Shown: positions 53,370 to 62,464, numbered from the stretch's first letter. The stretch is DNA of 64,000 nucleotides from Clostridium sp. CAG:354_28_25 (GCA_001915925.1 MNRL01000009.1:1-64000); one strand, 5' to 3'. Numbers and translations are program-made. Notes: a model not told the origin generated them from the sequence alone.

Positions 53370-54095
53370 TTATTGTTCCCAGTTATGGTATACGTTCATA
53401 ACATCATCTAAATCTTCTAGATTATCTATTAATCTTTGCATTTTTTCTCCGTCTGCTTCACTTAAAGAAACATATGTAGTTGGAACCATTTGTACTTCTG
53501 CTTCTACAAATTCTAATCCAGCTTCTTCTAGTGCATCTCTTACACTTGAGAAATCAGAAGGATCTGTTGTTATTTCATAACAATTTTCATCTGAAGAAAA
53601 ATCTTCTGCACCAGCATCTAATGCTAGCATCATTAAATCATCTTCTTCCATGTTTGTGCTTTCTTTATCTATAACAATAATTCCTTTTTTGTTAAATAAA
53701 TATGATACGCAACCTGTTGTTCCTAAATTTCCACCAGCTTTATCAAATACGTGTCTTACATCTGCTGCTGTTCTATTTCTATTATCTGTACTAGCTTCTA
53801 CTATAACTGCAACACCATTTGTTCCATATCCTTCGTATGTAATTTCTTCGTAATTTGAAGTATCTGTTGCTCCAGAAGCTTTTTTAATAGCATTATTTAT
53901 TGTATCATTAGGCATGTTATTTGCCTTACATTTTGAAATTACATCTTTTAATTTGGAATTACCTGCCGGGTCAGGTCCACCTTGTTTTACTGCGATTAAT
54001 ATTTCTCTCCCTAATTTTGTAAATATTTTTCCTCTTGCTGCATCAGCTTTTCCTTTTTTGGCTTGTATATTGTGCCATTTACTGTGTCCTGACAT
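53370..54095 (-). CDS. yebC: YebC/PmpR-family protein
   Basis: 241 aa. Full-length family member: [28 protein letters not shown] at the N-terminus, [61 protein letters not shown] and the closing [12 protein letters not shown]. YebC-type proteins relieve ribosome stalling on proline-rich stretches and were earlier called transcriptional regulators. Shows GGAGG before ATG. Monocistronic. Confidence 0.96.
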   Translation of the reverse strand: MSGHSKWHNIQAKKGKADAARGKIFTKLGREILIAVKQGGPDPAGNSKLKDVISKCKANNMPNDTINNAIKKASGATDTSNYEEITYEGYGTNGVAVIVEASTDNRNRTAADVRHVFDKAGGNLGTTGCVSYLFNKKGIIVIDKESTNMEEDDLMMLALDAGAEDFSSDENCYEITTDPSDFSSVRDALEEAGLEFVEAEVQMVPTTYVSLSEADGEKMQRLIDNLEDLDDVMNVYHNWEQ

Positions 54096-54301
54096 TGTTA
54101 ATTCCTCCTCTTTCTTATTTTTTATAAATTTTATCTACATCGAAAAAAACATATTTCGCATGTAGATTAATTTTACGGTAATTATTGTAACATATTTTTT
54201 ATCATTTGTGTAGTGGTTTTGAATATTTTTATATTACATAAGTCTTTTCTCTTATACTTATAATCTTTTAAAGGAAAGCCTTAAATTTGCTAAATATTAC
54301 A

Positions 54302-54947
54302 TTATTTTCTGTTCAATCTATTAATTCCTTTTAATTCATCTTTAAATTCATTCATACATATATCATCACCTACAACATATGATAGGTGATGAACTTCAAT
54401 TATGTCTTTATTAAGATTTTTATTGCATTTTTTATATACCATATTAATAATTCTTTTTAAGCCAATTCCACAACATATTATTAGTTCTGGATTAATTATT
54501 TCAATTTCCTGCACGATGTTATCACTAAATTGCATAGCATAAGTATTTAGAATTGTCATATCAGTATAAGAAAAACCTCCTCTTTTATTAATGTTCATAA
54601 ATGTAATATCATTTATATTCGTTCTTAATACTTCCTCTTGCATCTTTTTTATTCTTCTAGGAAATATTGAATTCTTAGACATATTTTTCTTTAAATATGT
54701 ATATTCTTTGGTTTCTGCATCTTTAATTATACTATTTATTGTTATATTCATGACTCTCTTTAGCAATATATAGTATAGTATTTTCTTTAATTTTATTAGA
54801 TACACAAAAAACATCACTTATGAAATTCTCTTTCGGAATATACTTTCCCTTAATATTAGGTGTATCATATTCATATAGTGTATCTTTTTTATGATCTTCT
54901 TTCCATTTTTCAAATAATTCGTTAAGTTTAATTTCTAAATTATTCAT
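54302..54947 (-). pseudogene. Uracil-DNA-glycosylase-like gene, frameshifted
   Basis: Two overlapping frames form one gene. The first (from 54947, AAAGGAG site) reads MNNLEIKLNELFEKWKEDHKKDT ... TILYIAKESHEYNNK and stops. The second continues KDAETKEYTYLKKNMSKN, then DITFMNINKRGGFSYTD and PELIICCGI. Together they match a family of DUF/UDG-like proteins that begin LFxxWKxxH...ILFxxKE and later have IAFxNIKKSGG...INPxIIICGG. A one-base indel in the overlap (about 54735-54775) explains it. Whether this is a sequencing error or a decaying gene cannot be told. Confidence 0.6.
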
Positions 54948-54962
54948 ATAGCTCTCCTTTTG

Positions 54963-55615
54963 CTATTTATGTTCATTTTTTAATAAATCAATTACATCAG
55001 TTAAAGAATTTAATTTTGCATATAGCATATCTTCTACTTCTTTAGTTGGTTCTTGTAAATCTGGAATCATAACTGCTCTCATTCCAGCTCTACAAATTGA
55101 TAAAACGCCATTAATACTATCTTCGAGCCCTATACACTCTTCGATAGGTAGATTTAGTAATTCAGCTGATTTTAGATATATTTCTGGGGCAGGCTTGCCT
55201 TTCGTAACCATTTCTCCACTTAAGATTACTTCAAAATCTTTTATAACATTTAGCTTGTCTAAATATGTCCTAATGTTTTTTTCTTCTGAAGAACTTGCAA
55301 CTGCCATCCTGTAATTATTATTTTTTAAGAAATCTAAAAGCTCAATAAGTCCATCTTTAGTCTCTATCCCATTTTTTGAAATTTCTTTTGCTATAAATTC
55401 TTCCCTTATCTTAAATAATTTTTCAAAATTCATTTTATTAAATCTTTTACCTAAATATGATTCAATGTATTTATTAGTAGTTCCTCTTATTTCTGAAATA
55501 ATTTCATCTGTAATTGTTATTCCTAAGCATTTCCCAGCATATTTCCATCCATTTTCTTTTATTCTTTCTGTGTCAAGCATTGTACCGTCCATATCGAAGA
55601 TTACAGCTTAATCAT
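54963..55615 (-). pseudogene. HAD-family phosphatase (beta-phosphoglucomutase-like), 5' frameshift
   Basis: The long frame begins MDGTMLDTERIKENGWKYAGKCLGI and contains the HAD motifs SSSEEKNI (motif II), KGKPAPEIYLKSA (III) and GLEDSINGVLS (IV), about 209 codons. Just upstream, ATG at 55615 opens MIKL then a stop, while the main frame reads AVIFDMDG. Adding one base at 55605-55608 would give MIKAVIFDMDGT, a normal HAD start. The nucleophile Asp (first of DMD) is thus in the broken part. Otherwise an intact sugar-phosphate or nucleotide phosphatase. Confidence 0.7.
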
Positions 55616-55644
55616 ATAATTCATCCCTCTTTCATATTTAACTG

Positions 55645-55992
55645 CTATGGTTTTCTAATAATTATACTTTTAAAAAATCTCTCTTGAAATTCTGTTAAAG
55701 CTCTTATTGCGTCATCGGAATAATCTTTACCTTCTGAAGTTAAAATTAATTTATCATCATTATCATTCAATCTATGTATGACAGCTATACATTTTCCTTT
55801 AAAAGTTTTAACAGGTTCAAATACACCTAATATATAGCAATCAAGCTCTTTACCATCTCCACTAACTGTATTAGGAATATATCCATAATTAATAGGATAT
55901 ATTGATTCTGGAAATTTAGGATGTTCTGTTCCCATAGGTCTATCTATCTCTGCTTCCAGTATTTTACCAATGTATTCTTTTGAATTATCCAT
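55645..55992 (-). CDS. Inorganic pyrophosphatase-like protein
   Basis: 115 aa, shorter than a standard family I enzyme (about 170). Recognisable blocks: DRPMGTEHPKFPESIYPINYGYIPNTVSGDGKELDCYILGVFEPVKTF, then CIAVIHRLNDNDDKLILTSEGKDYSDDAI and FQERFFKSIIIRKP. The DGKELDCY stretch keeps the metal-binding Asp residues. It belongs to a short pyrophosphatase-related group common in clostridia and may act on PPi or a related diphosphate. GGAGGAG site. Confidence 0.75.
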   Translation of the reverse strand: MDNSKEYIGKILEAEIDRPMGTEHPKFPESIYPINYGYIPNTVSGDGKELDCYILGVFEPVKTFKGKCIAVIHRLNDNDDKLILTSEGKDYSDDAIRALTEFQERFFKSIIIRKP

Positions 55993-56004
55993 TCTAATCT
56001 CCTC

Positions 56005-56640
56005 CTATTCATTAATAAATTTTTCTACACTATTGCGTATTTTGTCTAGTTCATAACCATATGCATTACAAGTATTCCAGCCTCTTTCTTTAGCAGGTTC
56101 CAGATTTTTTTGAACATCATCTATAAATAAGATATTATTTGGACTTATATTACAATCTTTTTCTACAATTTTATAAACTTTTTCATTAGGCTTACTACAT
56201 TTAAGTTCACATGATAACCATACATAATCAAAAACTTTTAAATCAACTTGCTTATCTAATCTTGCTATATCCACTTTACCTAAATTAGATAATATTCCTA
56301 TTTTACATTTTGATTTTAAACTATGTGCATATTCTACAACGTCTTTATAATATTCTATACGATTAAATTCTTCTTCGTAAAATTTATAAAAGTCATCTTC
56401 ACTGCATTGTAGATTAAATTCATTTCTTATTTTGTCAAACCATGTATTTTCTTTATTTCCTTCTTCTACTTTCCTTGTGCACACATCAAAATATCTTTCT
56501 ATTAAGTTATTCTCATTTACTTTATTGTTAAAATGTTTTATAAAATTTGTTATAGCTGTATTTAAAGAATATTCTCCTTCTCTATGGCTTTCGATTACTC
56601 CTCCCCAATCAAATATTACTATTTTATTTGCATTATACAT
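56005..56640 (-). CDS. HAD-superfamily hydrolase
   Basis: 211 aa, intact. Motif I IVIFDWGGVIE (Asp nucleophile; second Asp of DxD is replaced by Gly as in haloacid-dehalogenase/epoxide-hydrolase-like members), motif II GILSNLG, motif III Lys in CELKCSKPNEKVYKIV, motif IV NNILFIDDVQKNL. Cap domain C1 helical (about 20-95). Substrate unknown. 12 bases before the pyrophosphatase gene, probably cotranscribed; GGAGC site. Confidence 0.85.
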   Translation of the reverse strand: MYNANKIVIFDWGGVIESHREGEYSLNTAITNFIKHFNNKVNENNLIERYFDVCTRKVEEGNKENTWFDKIRNEFNLQCSEDDFYKFYEEEFNRIEYYKDVVEYAHSLKSKCKIGILSNLGKVDIARLDKQVDLKVFDYVWLSCELKCSKPNEKVYKIVEKDCNISPNNILFIDDVQKNLEPAKERGWNTCNAYGYELDKIRNSVEKFINE

Positions 56641-56710
56641 AATAAAGCTCCTTTTCTCATCTTTTTGAATTTTATCATTAATTTATTTTGTTTTCTATAT
56701 TTTTAGTACA

Positions 56711-56746
56711 AAAAAAGATTGATTTATAAATAAATCAATCTTTTTA
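56711..56746 (-). terminator. Rho-independent terminator
   Basis: AAAAAGATTGATTTA pairs with TAAATCAATCTTTTT; ends the acyl-CoA synthetase transcript on the minus strand. Confidence 0.8.
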
Positions 56747-56771
56747 TTAATTATAGATTTAAATAATATCT

Positions 56772-58484
56772 CTATTTTTTATTCTCATTTTCAATTATCT
56801 CTAAATTTGCTTGTCTTTTTATTTTGCTTGTTGTTGTTTTTAATAATGGTTCTTCTGAAATTAATATTCCTCTTATCGCTTTGTATTTTGGCATGATTTG
56901 GTTTACTTCTTTAACTTTTTCTGCTAGAACTTTATAAATTTCATCATCTGTTGTAACTTTGTATGCCTCTTGCATAATTTCTCTATCAAATATTATTTTT
57001 ACATTTATTTTTATATCATCTTTATCATCTGATTGTTGTTTACCAAAAATAAATGATTCTTTAACACCTTCTATTTTATTTACTAGTGCTTCCATTTCTT
57101 CTGGGAATATATTTTTACCATTTTTTAATACGATAACACTCTTCTTTCTTCCACAAATAAATATATATCCATCTTCATCTATTTTTGCTAAATCTCCTGT
57201 ACGGAACCATCCATCTTCTAAAACTTCTTTTGTTGCTTCTTCATCATTATAATATCCAAGCATTACATTTGGTCCTTTAACAACAAGTTCTCCCATTCCT
57301 TCTTCATTTGCATCTTCTATTTTAGCTTGTATATGTGGAAGTGGTTTTCCTATTGATCCAACTCTAAAGTTTTCGTTTGTTTCTACACCTATAACTGGAG
57401 AAGTTTCTGTTAAACCATATCCTTGGCATAAGTTAACTCCCCATGCTCTAAAATCTTCTTCTACTTCTTTTTCTAATGCTGCAGCTCCACTAACAAATAA
57501 TTTAATTTGTCCTCCAAATACATTATGAATGTCCTTAAATATCTCTTTCTTTTCTGCCATTGTTTTATCTTTGTTTGCTTCCATAAGCTTTCTAACTGCT
57601 TCTAGTTTGCCTTCTTTTTCTAAGTTTTTAATTATAGTTTTATGCATACTTTCATATATAGCTGGTACAAAAGAAGCAAATGTAATTTGGTATTCGTTTA
57701 GATTTTCTACTATATGTCTAATTCCTTCGCAGAATGATCTTTGTGCACCAATATATAGTGAATATAACATACCTACAGTACATTCAAAAACGTGATGTAA
57801 TGGTAAGAATGATAATATTCTATCGCTTGAATCTATATCTAATACAGAAGCAAAATCCATTACGTTTGATACCATATTTTTGTGAGAAAGTGCTACTACT
57901 TTTGATTTTGATGTTGTTCCTGAAGTAAATAACATTATACTCATTTCTTCTGGATTTATTTTTGCATCTATAAAGCTTCTGTGTCCAGCTTCTACAAATT
58001 CTTTTCCTTTTTCTATTAATTCTTTTTGTGAATATATTCCTTCCTTATGTATATCTGAATCCATAGAAATTAAGTGTTTTAACTTATTTTTTTCACTATA
58101 TTTAATTTTTTCTACTATCTCTTCATATTTTTTAGAATAGAATATTGCTTCAACTTCTGATCTTTCTACTAATTCTTCCAATTCGTTTGCTGGTAATGAT
58201 TTATCTAATGGAACAACTGTACCTGTACCACATACTACAGATAAATATGCAAGTTCCCATTCATATCTATTTTCACCTATAACAGCGATTCTTTTATCCT
58301 TTAATCCTAAGTTAATTAATGCTGTTCCTAGGTAATCTATCATATCTCTAATTTCATTATGTGTATATACTTGATATTTTCCTTCTTCAAGTTTTATTTT
58401 ATATCCTGGTCTATCTCCATAAAGTTCTCTTGTTTTATTTAATATATCTTTTAAATCGCTTACAACTAACGTGTTTTTACTCAT
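56772..58484 (-). CDS. AMP-dependent acyl-CoA synthetase (long-chain fatty acid type)
   Basis: 570 aa from MSKNTLVVSDLK at 58484 (AAGGAG site); a GTG start six codons earlier is less likely. ANL-superfamily enzyme: P-loop IMLFTSGTTSKSKVVALSHKN (about 187), LPLHHVFE, GAAALEKEVEEDF, GYGLTETSPVI, GWFRTGDLAKIDEDGYIFICGRKKSVIVLKNGKNIFPEE, and the C-terminal catalytic Lys in TTTSKIKRQANLE. It activates fatty acids to acyl-CoA or acyl-ACP through acyl-AMP. Isolated, with a hairpin in its upstream region. Confidence 0.92.
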   Translation of the reverse strand: MSKNTLVVSDLKDILNKTRELYGDRPGYKIKLEEGKYQVYTHNEIRDMIDYLGTALINLGLKDKRIAVIGENRYEWELAYLSVVCGTGTVVPLDKSLPANELEELVERSEVEAIFYSKKYEEIVEKIKYSEKNKLKHLISMDSDIHKEGIYSQKELIEKGKEFVEAGHRSFIDAKINPEEMSIMLFTSGTTSKSKVVALSHKNMVSNVMDFASVLDIDSSDRILSFLPLHHVFECTVGMLYSLYIGAQRSFCEGIRHIVENLNEYQITFASFVPAIYESMHKTIIKNLEKEGKLEAVRKLMEANKDKTMAEKKEIFKDIHNVFGGQIKLFVSGAAALEKEVEEDFRAWGVNLCQGYGLTETSPVIGVETNENFRVGSIGKPLPHIQAKIEDANEEGMGELVVKGPNVMLGYYNDEEATKEVLEDGWFRTGDLAKIDEDGYIFICGRKKSVIVLKNGKNIFPEEMEALVNKIEGVKESFIFGKQQSDDKDDIKINVKIIFDREIMQEAYKVTTDDEIYKVLAEKVKEVNQIMPKYKAIRGILISEEPLLKTTTSKIKRQANLEIIENENKK

Positions 58485-58569
58485 TTTATCTTTCTCCTTC
58501 ACTACTTTTTTTCTATTTTATTGCCTTTATTAGAATAATATAAATAAAAAAAATCGTCAATTATTTTCC

Positions 58570-58598
58570 AAGTTTTTGTACCGTGAGTACAAAAACTT
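58570..58598. repeat. Perfect 12-bp hairpin upstream of the acyl-CoA synthetase
   Basis: AAGTTTTTGTAC (58570-58581) pairs perfectly with GTACAAAAACTT (58587-58598) around CGTGA. It could be an operator or an RNA hairpin. Confidence 0.6.
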
Positions 58599-58629
58599 AT
58601 AAATAGCTTTTTATCTTATAATAATAACA

Positions 58630-58653
58630 AAAAGACTCTGCATACAGAGCCTT
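58630..58653 (-). terminator. Rho-independent terminator
   Basis: AAGGCTCTG pairs with CAGAGTCTT on the minus strand, followed by TTTTG; ends the run of small genes at 58.7-63 kb. Confidence 0.8.
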
Positions 58654-58657
58654 TATT

Positions 58658-58921
58658 TTAATTAATATCTATCCTTTTAATATAATTCATTCCGTCTTGA
58701 TCTTTTTCTACCTTTAAAACAAAGTTGAATTTGTTTACTTCTGTTGCTAGATAAAAGTCTCGTTCTGGAAAAATGTCTTGTAAGTTTTTATCAAAAAATC
58801 TTTTTCCTGCTATAATTTTTAATTCTTCTATTTCATTATCTAAATTTGAATTTTCGCCTTCTAATAAACTCTTTATATATTCTGCGCATAAAGTATCTTC
58901 TTTAGCCTCTGATTTTCCCAT
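58658..58921 (-). pseudogene. 3' fragment of a ComB-like (2-phosphosulfolactate phosphatase family) gene
   Basis: 87 codons in a frame that starts inside the truncated histidine phosphatase. The sequence KEDTLCAEYIKSLLEGE, GKRFFDKNLQDIFPERDFYLATEVNKFNFVLKVEKD resembles the C-terminal part of clostridial ComB-family proteins (normally about 240 aa). The N-terminal two thirds are missing. It seems to have been joined to the phosphatase remnant by a deletion or assembly join at about 58905-58925. Family assignment is from memory of the C-terminal pattern. Confidence 0.4.
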
Positions 58922-59172
58922 TCGCCTATCGATATTTCAGTTATTCTTTCATCATAAATTGGTTTTGCTTCAGGGAATATTACATTTAATGTTTGCTTAG
59001 TTCTTTTTAAAGGTGAGCAATATATTACATCAAAATTATTATTTAAACTTTTTCCTAGTTCTTTGGCGGCTTCAATACCTTTTTCAGTCAAATTACAGTC
59101 TGCCCTTCCAGCCCAAATACCATCTCTATTATATTCTGATTCAGCATGTCTAATAAATACTATTTTTGTCAC
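58873..59172 (-). pseudogene. Truncated histidine phosphatase
   Basis: 99 aa: IVFIRHAESEYNRDGIWAGRADCNLTEKGIEAAKELG, SPLKRTKQTLNVIF and ITEISIGEWEN are typical, with the RHAE catalytic His. After GEWEN the sequence (QRLKKILYAQNI) departs from the family and ends at about half of normal length (a full-length homologue at 60636-61139 has 167 aa), so the second catalytic His segment (THAG) is missing. The overlapping frame of 58658-58921 begins at this break. Confidence 0.75.
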
Positions 59173-59193
59173 AATAATACTCCCTTCGAAATA

Positions 59194-59499
59194 CTATTCA
59201 ATTAAATCTGTATAATATAAGATTTCTTTATTTAATGACTTAGCATATTCAATTTCACTTTTTGTACTGTTTCCAATATATCCGTCTACATTAACAACTA
59301 ATATAGCATCAGAAAGTTTTATTTTTTCTTTATGCATTTTATCAATCATAGACGCTTCTTCTTTTGTATATGCTTCTTTATTAGGCTTTGTAAGTTCAAT
59401 TGGAGTTAGCATACAATTCCCTTTTAGTGCCATTTTCTCCGTTATTTCTTTCATTTCATTTTTGTATTTATAACTACCACATACAGTTATTACTTTCAT
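59194..59499 (-). CDS. Nucleoside 2-deoxyribosyltransferase-like protein
   Basis: 101 aa from MKVITVCGSYKYKNEM at 59499 (AAGGAGG site); a longer frame is disfavoured. It has a Rossmann-like start VITVCGSYK and a later DAILVVNVDGYIGNSTKSEIEYAKSLNKEILYYTD, typical of small TIR/YtoQ/DUF4406-like nucleotide-binding proteins and 2-deoxyribosyltransferases. Catalysis unproven. 20 bases before the cupin gene's ... terminus on the same strand. Confidence 0.55.
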   Translation of the reverse strand: MKVITVCGSYKYKNEMKEITEKMALKGNCMLTPIELTKPNKEAYTKEEASMIDKMHKEKIKLSDAILVVNVDGYIGNSTKSEIEYAKSLNKEILYYTDLIE

Positions 59500-59519
59500 T
59501 TTGGTTCCTCCTTGCATTA

Positions 59520-59873
59520 TTATTCATCATATAATTTGCATTGTTCTTTGCTCCAAGCAGGTGTACATACAATTGCTACCTTAAAATTACCTTCCCAATA
59601 ATAAATATCTTTTTTATTTAAAAAGATAATGTCTCCTGCTTTAAATTCTATTGTTTCTTCTCCTTTTTTGTATATATGACCTGTTCCATCCAATACATAG
59701 CATAATTCTTCACATGCTAAATTAGAACAATATCCCTTTTCTGGATATCTACCTGTAATTGTATTTATACAGAAATCCAAATTTCTCTCATTTAAATCAA
59801 TTGAATATTCTAATACTGAACTAGTATCAGCATATTTAAAGTGTTTTGCATTTTCTTTTTTTACTATTTTCAT
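59520..59873 (-). CDS. Cupin-domain protein
   Basis: 117 aa. Beta-barrel pattern: CEELCYVLDGTGHIYKKGEETIEFKAGDIIFLNKKDIYYWEGNFKVAIVCTPAW. The usual His metal ligands of cupin motif 1 are replaced (CEELCYVL), so it may bind a small molecule without a catalytic metal. GGAGG site. It lies between the nucleotide-type protein and a methyltransferase on the same strand. Confidence 0.7.
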   Translation of the reverse strand: MKIVKKENAKHFKYADTSSVLEYSIDLNERNLDFCINTITGRYPEKGYCSNLACEELCYVLDGTGHIYKKGEETIEFKAGDIIFLNKKDIYYWEGNFKVAIVCTPAWSKEQCKLYDE

Positions 59874-59888
59874 TTTTTCCTCCTACAG

Positions 59889-59955
59889 TGAAATGGGGAC
59901 GTTCCTTTTTTCCCTTTTTATTTTTTCATTTATAGAGATTTTAGGAGCACCGCCT
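59889..59955. repeat. REP-like repeat with a degenerate inverted partner
   Basis: ATGGGGACGTTCCTTTTTTC at about 59893, then AGATTTTAGGAGCACCGCCT at about 59936. The right part is less conserved. Lies between cupin and methyltransferase genes. Confidence 0.6.
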
Positions 59956-60616
59956 AAATCACCTTTTTTAATACATATACTAGCCATTTATTATTATTTG
60001 AGCCACCTTCTTTGTGAAAGTCATAAACTTTGAAGCCTGTTTTGGTAATGATTTCATTCATATCTTCTTCCGAGAAATATTTATAATAACGCTCTGCTCC
60101 CATATGATATTCATTAGAAAAATCAACCCATTCTTCGTCAACATTTTTCCCTTCACGGTTCATTACATTAAAAACAAATAATCCATTATCTTCTAAGGCT
60201 TCATATGTTTTTTCTAATACTTTTAATGCATCTTCTTTAGTAAAATGAACAAATACTCTCCATGCAAATATGCCAGAATATTTTTCATCAAAATTATCTT
60301 CTAATACATTAAATTTTATAGTATTTACACCTTTAGATTTAATTGCATTAATAAAATCTTCTGCCACATCACTTGCAGTTACATTATATCCTAAATCTAC
60401 TATGTATTTTGCATTTACTCCATCACCTGAGCCAAACTCAAACACCTTCGAACCTTTAGGTAATGTTCCAATATTAGTTGTAATAAATTTATGTAATTTA
60501 TCACTTTTACGTTTTGCCTTCTCTGGATCAAGATTATCATGTGCAATACTTGTCTTTAAATATGTACCTGCCTTTCTATCATATATTTTTAATGTTTCTT
60601 CATTTTCTTTACTCAT
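59954..60616 (-). CDS. SAM-dependent methyltransferase (class I)
   Basis: 220 aa. Rossmann motifs SKVFEFGSGDGVNAKYIVDLGYNVTASDVAEDF (SAM loop and acidic loop), IKFNVLEDNF, FAWRVFVHFTKEDALKVLEKTYEALEDNGLFVFNVMNRE. Belongs to the small-molecule methyltransferase group (UbiE/tellurite-type). Acceptor unknown. GGAGAT site. Next to a histidine phosphatase 20 bases upstream. Confidence 0.85.
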   Translation of the reverse strand: MSKENEETLKIYDRKAGTYLKTSIAHDNLDPEKAKRKSDKLHKFITTNIGTLPKGSKVFEFGSGDGVNAKYIVDLGYNVTASDVAEDFINAIKSKGVNTIKFNVLEDNFDEKYSGIFAWRVFVHFTKEDALKVLEKTYEALEDNGLFVFNVMNREGKNVDEEWVDFSNEYHMGAERYYKYFSEEDMNEIITKTGFKVYDFHKEGGSNNNKWLVYVLKKVI

Positions 60617-60635
60617 AATTTTTATCTCCTTATAT

Positions 60636-61139
60636 TTAAATTTTTATTTTTACTATATCTAAATTATTTACACCTTCTACTTTTAAATTTAAAACTCTTT
60701 GAAAAGCATAAATTACTCCCGCATGTGTAACAACAAGAATCTTTTTACCTTCATAATTTTCTTTTAGAAAATCAATAAAGTCCTCTACTCTTTTTGCAAC
60801 ATCAGTTATTAACTCTCCATTTGGTGGTCTTTTTTCTATATTTTTAAGTAAAAAACTTTTTTCATCTGAAATAGGTGTATTTTCCCAGTCTCCTAAACTT
60901 CTTTCAATTATTCTTTCATCACAAATTATTTTTAAATTTGGAACTAGAATTTTTGCAGTTTGAAGAGTTCTTTTTAGTGGTGAAGAAAAACATATATCAT
61001 AATAATTGCTATCAAAGTTCTTTGCTCTTTCTTTTGTTTTTCTTATTCCTTCTTCACTTAAATTACAATCAATTCTTCCTTGTAATAATCCTATCTTATT
61101 GAATTCGCTTTCTGCATGCCTTAATAAATTCAACTCCAT
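60636..61139 (-). CDS. Histidine phosphatase family protein
   Basis: 167 aa, complete. LLRHAESEFNKIG with the nucleophilic His, LSEEGIRKTKERA, SSPLKRTLQTAKIL, ERSLGDWENTPI, and the second catalytic region KKILVVTHAGVIYAF. Phosphomonoesterase of the phosphoglycerate-mutase-like fold; alpha-ribazole phosphate or a nucleotide monophosphate could be the substrate. GGAG site. The truncated relative at 58.9-59.2 kb suggests a local duplication followed by decay. Confidence 0.88.
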   Translation of the reverse strand: MELNLLRHAESEFNKIGLLQGRIDCNLSEEGIRKTKERAKNFDSNYYDICFSSPLKRTLQTAKILVPNLKIICDERIIERSLGDWENTPISDEKSFLLKNIEKRPPNGELITDVAKRVEDFIDFLKENYEGKKILVVTHAGVIYAFQRVLNLKVEGVNNLDIVKIKI

Positions 61140-61200
61140 ATTTATTTCTCCTTAGATTTCTCGCATTATAATATAAATAAAATTATCTTATAATTATTTA

Positions 61201-61827
61201 CTACTTTTCTCTCCAAAAATCATAAATCATATTAGATAAATCTTTTGGATTGTCTACATTCACTACATGTGATGCGTTGCTAACTGTCTTAAAAGAACTG
61301 TTTTTTATAGTCTTATTTAATAATTTTGCATTTTCCATATTATGCTTATCTTTTATTCCGCATAAAATTAATGTTTTGCAATCTATTTTATCTAAATTAG
61401 TCTCTATATCTAAATCGCCCATTGAAGCAACTAGTGAAATAAAATCTCCTTTTGTGCATCCGATTTTCTCGAATGTAGATTTTGGAGTAATATGAAATAT
61501 TATACCTTGAAGTTTAAAAAGAAATTTTGGTATTTTGTAAGGTGTTCCTATTAAAATGAGCGAATTCACTTTCTCAGGAAATTCCTTTGAATAGTCTAAT
61601 GCTAATATTCCCCCAAGAGATAAGCCACATAAGTTTAATTTCTCGCTAAAACTGTTACAGTAATCCGCAAATTTTTTATATAAAATAGAATAATTAATTC
61701 TTGTATCTTTTAACATTGAATATAAATTTGGCTTTTCTATCTTAATATTATGAAGATTTAATTCTTTTTCTACTATATTCCAACTATTCTCGTTTTGCCC
61801 TAACCCATGTATTAAAATATTTTTCAT
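61201..61827 (-). CDS. Alpha/beta hydrolase
   Basis: 208 aa from MKNILIHGLGQNENSW at 61827 (AAGGAG site). Alpha/beta fold with the oxyanion HGLGQ, the nucleophile elbow CGLSLGGILA (Ser), an Asp in CGIKDKHNM and the His in VSNASHVVNVDNP, a complete catalytic triad. Substrate unknown; of the BioH/YugF-like small-esterase sort. 3-base gap to the next gene in the run. Confidence 0.85.
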   Translation of the reverse strand: MKNILIHGLGQNENSWNIVEKELNLHNIKIEKPNLYSMLKDTRINYSILYKKFADYCNSFSEKLNLCGLSLGGILALDYSKEFPEKVNSLILIGTPYKIPKFLFKLQGIIFHITPKSTFEKIGCTKGDFISLVASMGDLDIETNLDKIDCKTLILCGIKDKHNMENAKLLNKTIKNSSFKTVSNASHVVNVDNPKDLSNMIYDFWREK

Positions 61828-61848
61828 ATTTAAGGCTCCTTCCATATT

Positions 61849-62460
61849 TTAATCGAATTGTACTTTCCAATCTTTATCTTGATTAGCTTTAAAACACATC
61901 TCTATCTGTTCTTTGTTGTTTTTTGCCTCTGATAATTCTGGTAATTCGTCTAATGAAAAATATGCTATCTCTGTTGTTTCTATATTTTTTTCGAATTGTC
62001 CGCCTACCACATCACATAGAACAAAAACCTTACATACGCCATAAGCATATACAGGTTTATTATGCTGATTTCTATCCTGAACTGCAATTAGTTTTTTTGC
62101 CAAAACATCTAAACCAGTCTCCTCTTTTACTTCCTTAACTGTATTTGATTTAATTGACTCTAGCACATCAACCCATCCTCCTGGCAAAGACCATGTTCCA
62201 TCATTTTCGTGAGTTAATAATATTTTATTATCTTTAAATATTGCAGCTCTTGTATCTAATTTAGGTGTTTGATAACCTGTTTCATTACAAAATAAATCTT
62301 TTACTTTCTCTAATGAAATTTCGGTTTTCATACTTAACATTTCTGCAGATATATCTCGTAATCTTTTATATCTTTCTATGTCGTATGCATTGTTTGTATA
62401 AGCCAAACCATTTTGTGCTAAACTTTGTATTTCTATTATTAGTTCTAACCATTTATCCAT
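61849..62460 (-). CDS. Nudix hydrolase with N-terminal Nudix_N2-type extension
   Basis: 203 aa. Nudix box GWVDVLESIKSNTVKEVKEETGLD (one Arg replaced by Lys) follows LLTHENDGTWSLPG, with an N-terminal helical region (WLELIIEIQSLAQNGLAYTNNAYDIERYKRLRDISAEML) typical of ADP-ribose/NADH-type Nudix enzymes of Firmicutes. It removes nucleoside diphosphate derivatives. Starts 4 bases after the kinase stop, so they are cotranscribed. Confidence 0.9.
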   Translation of the reverse strand: MDKWLELIIEIQSLAQNGLAYTNNAYDIERYKRLRDISAEMLSMKTEISLEKVKDLFCNETGYQTPKLDTRAAIFKDNKILLTHENDGTWSLPGGWVDVLESIKSNTVKEVKEETGLDVLAKKLIAVQDRNQHNKPVYAYGVCKVFVLCDVVGGQFEKNIETTEIAYFSLDELPELSEAKNNKEQIEMCFKANQDKDWKVQFD

Positions 62461-62464
62461 TATT

